Of a stretch of DNA of 22,054 nucleotides, positions 16,564 through 22,054 are shown piece after piece; position 1 is the first letter of the stretch; each line of letters opens with the position of its first letter. Both the position numbers and the translations under genes were made by a program. Below the pieces are notes generated by a model. The model did not search any database and was not told where the DNA came from. It saw only the letters and a program-made list of their open reading frames with translations. Location of the stretch: assembly GCA_030550225.1 (NCBI GenBank), contig JAUQPV010000013.1, positions 1 through 22,054 on the forward strand. Direction: 5' to 3'. This stretch comes from Acidobacteriota bacterium (GTDB taxonomy: Bacteria > Acidobacteriota > HRBIN11).

Positions 16564-17337
16564 ATGTGGCCTATTTTATGGGAAGGGAAGGGTATCGTCG
16601 TCTATACCTACGGGATCCTTTACCTGATAGGATTTATCCTAAGCTACTTCATCTTTCGCAACCGTCTGATTCGGCAGGGTCTTTCGGCGGGCGACGTCTC
16701 TGTCCTTTACGGCACGACGGTCGCCGCCGGTCTCATCGGCGCCCGGGTCCTTCACGTCCTCGTCACGCCCCGGCCGGACTGGATGGAAGTCCGTCTCAGC
16801 CGGGTCCTGCAGACAGGGGGAATGTACTACGGGGGCCTCTTATTTGGGTTTGCCACGCTGGTGGCAGTGGCTTACTGGCGTCACCGGCGAGTACGGCCGG
16901 TCTTGGATGCCGTCGCTCCGGCTCTGGCGGGCGGTCATGCCCTTGGGCGGCTCGGCTGTCTCACGGCCGGCTGTTGCTGGGGACGTCCGACGAATTTGCC
17001 GTGGGGCGTCGTATTTACCCATCCCCTGGCCCAGGCTGCTAACGGAACCCCCTTGCGGGTTCGCCTCCATCCCGTCCAGGTGTATGAAGCCCTCCTGGAG
17101 AGCGGATTGGCTCTCCTGCTCCTTCGATTGGGAAGGACGTCCTGGTCGGAAACCGGCGGGCTTTGGGGCCTCTACCTGGTGGGCTATGGGGCCCTCCGGC
17201 TCGCGATGGAGCGCCTGCGCGGAGTCCCCAAGCCGGTCGTCTGGGGCCCATGGAGTGTCAATGACCTGATATCGGTCGGGCTGATCGGGGTCGGGCTGGT
17301 CTTCTTGGAACGCGCCTGGCGGATGCGGAAGAAGTAA
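16564..17337 (+). CDS. lgt: Prolipoprotein diacylglyceryl transferase family protein (Lgt-like)
   Basis: The start at ATG 16564 (257 residues) gives the family-typical N-terminus MWPILWEGKG..VYTYG; in-frame ATG 16540 and GTG 16510 are alternatives, none with a clear ribosome binding site. Lgt moves diacylglycerol from phosphatidylglycerol to the lipobox cysteine of prolipoproteins in the inner membrane. About seven hydrophobic segments are seen. The signature GRLGCLTAGCCWGRPT is at 128-143, HPVQVYEALLE follows, and ERLRG and a WS.ND.IS region lie near the C-terminus. The position equivalent to E. coli His103 (F-H-G-G) is Tyr here (MYYGGLLFG, 87-95), a variant found in GCC-type family members. 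It could be the cell's Lgt or a divergent paralogue. It is convergent with the minus-strand gene ending at 17407. Confidence 0.85.
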   Translation: MWPILWEGKGIVVYTYGILYLIGFILSYFIFRNRLIRQGLSAGDVSVLYGTTVAAGLIGARVLHVLVTPRPDWMEVRLSRVLQTGGMYYGGLLFGFATLVAVAYWRHRRVRPVLDAVAPALAGGHALGRLGCLTAGCCWGRPTNLPWGVVFTHPLAQAANGTPLRVRLHPVQVYEALLESGLALLLLRLGRTSWSETGGLWGLYLVGYGALRLAMERLRGVPKPVVWGPWSVNDLISVGLIGVGLVFLERAWRMRKK

Positions 17338-17406
17338 TGCTTTCCCGATGCGCACGTTTGGGTCCTGAGCGCAGGCCCTGTCTTGCGTCGATGGAATTCG
17401 GCCGGG

Positions 17407-20100
17407 TTAGGCTGGCAGGAACCGGCAGAGGACATGGCGCCAGGCCTGTCGCCACCGGTCGACGGAGAAGGCCGTTGCCGTCTCCCGGGCCCGGGCCCCG
17501 AGACGGGCCCGCAGGTCCGGGTCCTCGATCAGGCGCTCCAGGGCCGCCTGTAAGGCATCCGCTCGGGGGGTGACTAGGAGACCGTTGTAGCCGTCGAGGA
17601 TCAAATCCGTCAGGCCTCCGACGGGGGTGGCGATGACGGCATTGCCGCAAGCCATCGCCTCCAGGCAAGCCAGGGACGTACCCTCGGCGAAACGGGTCGG
17701 CAAGACCGTGATGTCGGCGGCCCAGTAAGCCTCAGGCATGCGCTCAAAGGGAAGGACCTGCCAGCGGACCCGGCCGGGGTGGGCCTCGGCCAGGGCCTCG
17801 ACGGTCTGGCGCTCCTGCGGGGTATGAGCCTGCCCGACAAAGGAGACGGCGACGTGGGGGTACTTGGCGAGGATCCGGGGAACGATAGCCGCTAAGAGGT
17901 CGAACCCCCGGGGCGGGTAGAGGCGGCGGGGGTAGAGGATGACGACAGAAGCGTCGTCCTTTGGCCAGTCAGGGGGGCGGGGACGGAAGACGTCGGGGTC
18001 GACAAAGTTGGGGATATAGACGATTCGGTCGGCCAAGGGGTAAGCGACGGTCCGGACCCACTGGATCGTAGGGGTGTCGACGGAGACAAGGCAGTCCAGG
18101 TTTCGAATACAATTCATTATTTTGCTTATATTTTCCATAATCTGACTGGTCGAGCCTTGGAAGCGGGGGTCGTCCCAGAAGACGCCGTGGCTGATGCCGA
18201 TAGAGGGCCGAAAGCACGCCGGGGCCGCCAGCGAAAAGTCCAGGTAGATCGTCAAGTCGGGCGGTTCGACCCGCCGGTGAAGGACCTCGTTGATCGTCAC
18301 GTTCAGCGCTCCCGTCTGGCCGCCTGTGTCAAGGCCGTAGACGGGAATGTCGTAAAAGTACCGGAACCAGTCCCCCTGGGCCGATTGATAGATTTCGACC
18401 TCATAGCCCATCTCTCGGATGAGAGCCGTCAGCTCGACCAAGTACCGCTCGGCCCCGCCGAGGTAGACGGTCTGGCCCGTCGGATCAAAGGGAGAGTATG
18501 CCATAATGTAAACTTTGCGGGTCGACCGAGAACGGGGATCGGCGGGGTCAGGGGATCGGGGGGTCAGCTCGGCCAGCCCGGCCGGGGTCTCAGGAGTCGA
18601 CGGGACAGGGGTAGCTTCGGCGACCGATGGCACCGGAGCCGGAGCGGTCTGCCACCGGAGACGGGACACGAGGCGTCGTCCATAGTAGCGGATTCGGTCG
18701 GTCATCCGCCAGTACATCGAAAGAAGGCGAAAGCCCCGGGTTTGTTGAATAGAAGCCCATCGGCAGAGCTCTTCCCGGAATCGGTCGAGTTCTGCCTGGA
18801 TCCGCGCCCGCTCGACGGCCGCAGCGTCGCTCGCTTCTGAGGTTGGGGGTGACTCCGGGTGCACAGGACGGGTCAGGTATTGCCGAACCCACCGGGCCCA
18901 GACGGGGGACAGGGGGTGACGGACAGGCAGGTCTCCCTGCAAGGCACTCCGGACCATCTCGAGGTGGAGGGCCGTCCGCTGGACCGCCGTCTGCCGATAT
19001 GCATCGGCCCGACGGCGGAAGGCCTCTGGCCGCTCCAAGACCTTAAGAATCGTTTGCTCGAGGACGTCCCGCCGGAGGTCCCCCAGGCCGAAGCAAAATT
19101 CGTCTAAGTCGGCGTCGACCATCAAGTGACGGACCTTAGGGTCGTAGGCCAGGCTGATGCAAGGCACGCCGTGGCGGAGCGCCAGGACGGCGGCGTGGAG
19201 TCGCATGGCAACAAGGACGTCGCAGGCGCCGACCAGGGCATCGGCCTGACGGGGCGGCAGGTATCGTTCGATGACCCGGACGTCCCGGGCGTCTCGCATG
19301 AGCCGGCCGACTGCGCGAGCCGCTTCCACATCGTCGGTAGGCGGGTGCACGGGATAGGCCTGGAGGGGTAAGAACAGGACGGTCCCGCCCGTACGACGGG
19401 CGACCCCCTGGAGAGCCTGCGCCAGTTCAGGGAGCCATTGGTCGGCTGGTGGGTACCCCGGCCAGTTCCGGACAGCGACCCCGATCAGGGGTCGAGTCAC
19501 CGGCGGCGTCAGGGCCTCATCCAGGCCGGGATGCTTTCCGGCGGGGGCGACGGGCAAGCGGAAGACCGGGTCAGCCGTGACGGCGACCCGTTCTGGCTCC
19601 GGAAAGCCGGCCGACCGGAGGACCTCCCGGGAGCCGGTGTCCCGAACGGTAATGGCGTCGGCCCACGACAAGACCTCCCGGACGTAAGCTCGTCCGGTCT
19701 CAGTCCGCAGGGGGCCGATGCCGACGCCGGTCACGACGCAGGGCCGCTCGAACAGTTTGGCCAGTCCAATAAGGCTTAAGTAGTACATCGGGCCGACCCA
19801 GGCTGGCGCTTTCAGGAAGGCTTCGGGCTCCATGGCCCAGTAGTCATGGAAGAGGCCACCGCCGGCGACGACCAGGAGGTCGGCGGACGCGATAGCCTCG
19901 ACGGTCTTAGGCCAGTCCCGCCAATGGATAAAGGCGACGCCGGGGAACCTCTCCCGCAGGTAGGCATCGTCCCCGCCGAGGACGACGACGGCCACGTCCT
20001 CCAGATAAGTCGTCAGGTCGTGGAGCCACACTTCCAGGATAGCGTCGTCCCCCACGTTTCGGAAGCCAAAACATCCAACCAGGGCGACCCATCGGCTCAT
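17407..20100 (-). CDS. Fusion of polysaccharide pyruvyl transferase (CsaB-like) with a GT4 glycosyltransferase
   Basis: The protein has 897 residues; ATG at 20100-20098 with GGGAGGG about seven bases upstream. Residues 1-400 are a full polysaccharide pyruvyl transferase: VGCFGFRNVGDDAIL at 8-22, VVAGGGLFHDYW near 76, GVGIGPLRTETGR, DAITVRD, and AMRLHAAVLALRHGVPCIS near 298. Such enzymes put ketal-pyruvate from phosphoenolpyruvate onto glycans; CsaB does this for SLH-binding polymers. A linker (about 420-525) holds a predicted helix (ERARIQAELDRFREEL), RGFRLLSMYWRMTDRIRYYG and a Pro/Thr-rich spacer. Residues about 528-897 are a GT4 domain: GGAERYLVELT near 550, SIGISHGVFWDD, IPNFVDPDVF, ILYPRRLYPPRGFDLL and EGTSLACLEAMACGNAVIA near 804. 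The GT4 part is clearly paralogous to that at 7776-9608. It is divergent from the membrane glycosyltransferase at 20295, suggesting one glycan pathway. Confidence 0.92.
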   Translation of the reverse strand: MSRWVALVGCFGFRNVGDDAILEVWLHDLTTYLEDVAVVVLGGDDAYLRERFPGVAFIHWRDWPKTVEAIASADLLVVAGGGLFHDYWAMEPEAFLKAPAWVGPMYYLSLIGLAKLFERPCVVTGVGIGPLRTETGRAYVREVLSWADAITVRDTGSREVLRSAGFPEPERVAVTADPVFRLPVAPAGKHPGLDEALTPPVTRPLIGVAVRNWPGYPPADQWLPELAQALQGVARRTGGTVLFLPLQAYPVHPPTDDVEAARAVGRLMRDARDVRVIERYLPPRQADALVGACDVLVAMRLHAAVLALRHGVPCISLAYDPKVRHLMVDADLDEFCFGLGDLRRDVLEQTILKVLERPEAFRRRADAYRQTAVQRTALHLEMVRSALQGDLPVRHPLSPVWARWVRQYLTRPVHPESPPTSEASDAAAVERARIQAELDRFREELCRWASIQQTRGFRLLSMYWRMTDRIRYYGRRLVSRLRWQTAPAPVPSVAEATPVPSTPETPAGLAELTPRSPDPADPRSRSTRKVYIMAYSPFDPTGQTVYLGGAERYLVELTALIREMGYEVEIYQSAQGDWFRYFYDIPVYGLDTGGQTGALNVTINEVLHRRVEPPDLTIYLDFSLAAPACFRPSIGISHGVFWDDPRFQGSTSQIMENISKIMNCIRNLDCLVSVDTPTIQWVRTVAYPLADRIVYIPNFVDPDVFRPRPPDWPKDDASVVILYPRRLYPPRGFDLLAAIVPRILAKYPHVAVSFVGQAHTPQERQTVEALAEAHPGRVRWQVLPFERMPEAYWAADITVLPTRFAEGTSLACLEAMACGNAVIATPVGGLTDLILDGYNGLLVTPRADALQAALERLIEDPDLRARLGARARETATAFSVDRWRQAWRHVLCRFLPA

Positions 20101-20230
20101 CGACAGACCCTCCCGTGGTCATTTCCTTGCCGAGAACCCTCCGTCGTCCCTGAGTTCGAGTCGCAAAGGCCGCTGGCTTCGGAACGGTCCCGATCATCTT
20201 AGAGGATTCCTATCTCCGGGCCACAACCGG

Positions 20231-20236
20231 TATAAT
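20231..20236 (+). promoter_or_regulatory. Possible -10 box of the 20295 gene
   Basis: A perfect TATAAT lies 59 bases before the ATG at 20295, in the 194-bp gap between divergent genes. The best -35 at 18-base spacing is TTCCTA (20207-20212), which is poor, so the promoter may need an activator or be chance. I see nothing else in this gap except a GGAGGG ribosome binding site for the minus-strand gene. Confidence 0.3.
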
Positions 20237-20294
20237 ATCCTATGTCCACTCCTCTCGCGCTTTCATCCTTAGCAGGGCCACTCGGGGGCGACCG

Positions 20295-21959
20295 ATGACC
20301 GAGAGAAGCGACCTGTCCAGGCGAGAGATAGCGGTCCTGGGTGTCCTTCTGCTGGCCGCCTTGGGCGCGCGTCTCTACGCCCTCGACGTGCCCGGTCCAT
20401 ACGGGGACGAAATGACTCGGGTCCTGCCTGCCTTTCAACTGGCGTGGGGACATCCCCCAGCAGCCTATGACGTCTATGTCCTGGGCCGGTGGGTCCCGGT
20501 CGCCGCCGGCGAGTACGACGGCGCGTTCCCGATCTACGTCCATGCCCTTTTATTCCCCTTTACGAAATCCAAGTGGTTCCTGTTCCGGGTCGTCGACGTG
20601 GGTTACGCCCTGGCCTTCATCGTCTTCACCTACCTCTTCGCCCGAGACTTCTTCGGTCGGGCGCTGGCCTGGAGGGCCGCCCTCCTGGCGACCTCCATGC
20701 CCGCCCTCGTCTTCTACAGTCAGGTCGGCGAACACGTCATCTTCTTGCGAACCGCCCTGGCCAGTGCCCTGCTGTTCTGCTTCTACCGGTGGTGGCAGAC
20801 GGACCGCTGGGGCTACTTCTATGCCGGCTGTGCGACTCTCGGCGTGGGCTTGAGCACCCGCCTGGAAATCGTGTGGTGGCCGATCGCCCTAACGGCTTAT
20901 TTTCTGGTCGCTCACCACCCCGGCCTGCGGCGCCTGGTCCAGCGCCTGAAGGCCCGACTGGGGCGGACGTTCGTCGGTCTCGGATACTTCTTGCTGGGGG
21001 CCGGCCCCTTCATCATTTACAACATCGCCTATCCGTACATTACATTTAAATTTGTTATGAAAAATTTTATCCAGACCCAGTGGGGCCACAGCAACCTGAC
21101 CCTCCAGACCAACCTCTGGAAGCGCTTGCGGGACCTGGCCGCCCTCCTCAGCGGAGCCGATGGGTCGAACTTCGGCGTGCCGGGCCTGGCGTTTCAAAAC
21201 GACACCTGGCCCTTCGTCTTCTTTATAGGGACGGCCCTCCTGACGGTTCACGTGGCAGTCCGGCGCTGGCAAGGCCACCCAGACCGCCGAGTCGAGTTCC
21301 TGCTTCTCACGATAGGCCTGATGCTGGGCCTCAGCACCTTTACCGTCTCGGGCCTGCGCCCGATGCATCTGCTGATGATCATGCCCATCCCTGTATTACT
21401 GGTCGTCCGGGCCTTAGACCTGCTTCGGGGGCGGTGGGCCGTCGTCGGCCTTCTCCTTCTGGCCGTCTTGGTCGTCGGGGATCTGGGGACAGACCTCCGC
21501 TACTACCGAGCCCTCATCGAGACCCGGGGCATCGGCCTCTACTCTTCCGGGATCCATGACTTGGTCCGGTACTTACGGGAGAGGGGCGTGCGGTCGGTCG
21601 TCGCCTGCGATTGGCGGCTCCTCCACCTCGTTCAGTTCCTCTCCCGGGGGGAGATCAGGGGAGAAGAGATTTTCGGCTACGAATTAGGCTACGAGGGAGT
21701 CCCGGCGTCTTTCTACCGTCACTTAGAAGCCGCCCTGCGAGACCCCCAGCACGTCTACCTGTTTTATGCACCCCGTTACGAGCAATTCAAGCGCCATCAG
21801 GCCTTTCTGAAATACGTTCAAGCCAAGGGTTTGGCACACGAACGTCATGTCCTGTACGACCGGAATGGTCCAATTTACTACGTCTACTGGATTCGCGAAC
21901 CCCAGGGGAAGGTCTTGTCAGTTGACTTAGAACTCGTCTCAAAACTCCTAGGGTGTTAG
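20295..21959 (+). CDS. GT-C type membrane glycosyltransferase (GT39/ArnT-like)
   Basis: The protein has 554 residues and begins at ATG 20295 with a G-rich stretch (GGGGGCG) as weak ribosome binding site. The first membrane helix is followed by the acidic motif PGPYGDEM, with Asp38 and Glu39 where GT39/ArnT enzymes keep their catalytic acids in the first outer loop. About ten to eleven hydrophobic segments extend to residue 400, and a soluble alpha/beta C-terminal region of about 150 residues follows (GVRSVVACDWRLL, YLFYAPRYEQFKRH). It should transfer a sugar from polyprenyl phosphate on the outer face of the membrane. It differs from the enzyme at 5398-7779 in size and motif, so it is a distant relative only. 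The last 15 or so codons adjoin an insertion sequence and may derive from it. Confidence 0.85.
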   Translation: MTERSDLSRREIAVLGVLLLAALGARLYALDVPGPYGDEMTRVLPAFQLAWGHPPAAYDVYVLGRWVPVAAGEYDGAFPIYVHALLFPFTKSKWFLFRVVDVGYALAFIVFTYLFARDFFGRALAWRAALLATSMPALVFYSQVGEHVIFLRTALASALLFCFYRWWQTDRWGYFYAGCATLGVGLSTRLEIVWWPIALTAYFLVAHHPGLRRLVQRLKARLGRTFVGLGYFLLGAGPFIIYNIAYPYITFKFVMKNFIQTQWGHSNLTLQTNLWKRLRDLAALLSGADGSNFGVPGLAFQNDTWPFVFFIGTALLTVHVAVRRWQGHPDRRVEFLLLTIGLMLGLSTFTVSGLRPMHLLMIMPIPVLLVVRALDLLRGRWAVVGLLLLAVLVVGDLGTDLRYYRALIETRGIGLYSSGIHDLVRYLRERGVRSVVACDWRLLHLVQFLSRGEIRGEEIFGYELGYEGVPASFYRHLEAALRDPQHVYLFYAPRYEQFKRHQAFLKYVQAKGLAHERHVLYDRNGPIYYVYWIREPQGKVLSVDLELVSKLLGC

Positions 21960-22054
21960 GATATCGCCCGGAATCCCTTCCCTTGGATGGGGGTGAAGAT
22001 GGAATTCCGGGAGCTGAGTGATGAGCAGTGGACTTTCATCGAACCCCTGTTGCC
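21960..22054 (+). mobile_element. Left part of an IS5-family insertion sequence (cut by window edge)
   Basis: The region following the glycosyltransferase stop contains the start of an IS5-family transposase gene, so an insertion sequence extends beyond the window. Its left terminal inverted repeat cannot be located because the right end is not visible; it lies in the last part of the preceding gene or in 21960-21998. Confidence 0.6.
21999..22054 (+). CDS. IS5-family transposase, N-terminal fragment (runs off window)
   Basis: Eighteen codons and two bases are visible from ATG 21999, reading MEFRELSDEQWTFIEPLL. The pattern L(S/T)DEQW..IEPLLP is the standard opening of IS5-family (DUF4096-type) transposases. 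A GTG two codons upstream (21993) is an alternative start. GGGGGTG just ahead may serve as ribosome binding site. Whether the rest is intact cannot be seen. Confidence 0.8.
   Translation, partial: MEFRELSDEQWTFIEPLL

Noticed and set aside
17338..17406. Search for a bidirectional terminator between the convergent lgt-like gene and the fusion gene
   Set aside because: No stem with an adjoining T-run on either strand was found in the 69 bases.

Overview
The window is a GC-rich bacterial segment holding a cell-surface and surface-glycan locus. No rRNA, tRNA or core housekeeping marker is present, so the lineage cannot be fixed. The SLH-type anchors with a paired-cysteine 'GGC...YCP...VTR.QMA' signature are, from general knowledge, common in Acidobacteriota, Chloroflexota and related uncultured, often thermophilic, bacteria. 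That placement is an inference. Coding density is high, and start codons include a well-supported TTG.

Layout, left to right: (1) a very large secreted protein on the minus strand (1-3583, C-terminus cut by the window edge) with a signal peptide, an uncharacterised beta-rich head, a carboxypeptidase-regulatory-like domain, a choice-of-anchor-J/MAM-like domain and the start of an SLH anchor; (2) a minus-strand multi-membrane GT-C type protein with WsfD-like motifs (3812-5272); (3) divergent from it, a plus-strand run of a second GT-C membrane glycosyltransferase (5398-7779), a fusion of a shrunken polysaccharide-pyruvyl-transferase-like half domain with a GT4 glycosyltransferase (7776-9608), and a coiled-coil/GT4/GT2 fusion (9729-12146); (4) behind a near-consensus sigma-70 promoter and a structured leader, a 1338-residue secreted subtilase with three SLH-like repeats (12391-16407), closed by a strong terminator; (5) an Lgt-family protein (16564-17337); (6) on the minus strand, an 897-residue fusion of a complete polysaccharide pyruvyl transferase with a GT4 domain (17407-20100); (7) divergent from it, a third GT-C membrane glycosyltransferase (20295-21959); (8) the first codons of an IS5-family transposase at the right edge.

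The genes fit one theme. GT-C enzymes would use lipid-linked sugars at the membrane, GT4/GT2 enzymes would build glycans in the cytoplasm, a pyruvyl transferase could add ketal-pyruvate (the known ligand of SLH domains in other bacteria), and two large secreted proteins carry SLH-type anchors. A pyruvylated glycan serving as the docking site for these SLH proteins is an attractive inference; it is not proven by the sequence.

The most notable structures are the pair of paralogous pyruvyltransferase-GT4 fusions, one with the first half gutted; a perfect 186-bp duplication inside the subtilase SLH region whose neighbouring bases recur, inverted, in the other SLH gene 16 kb away; short period-7 and period-8 TTCG repeats, one of which is translated as the tail of a glycosyltransferase; and a 5' leader whose hairpin loop is complementary to the ribosome binding site.
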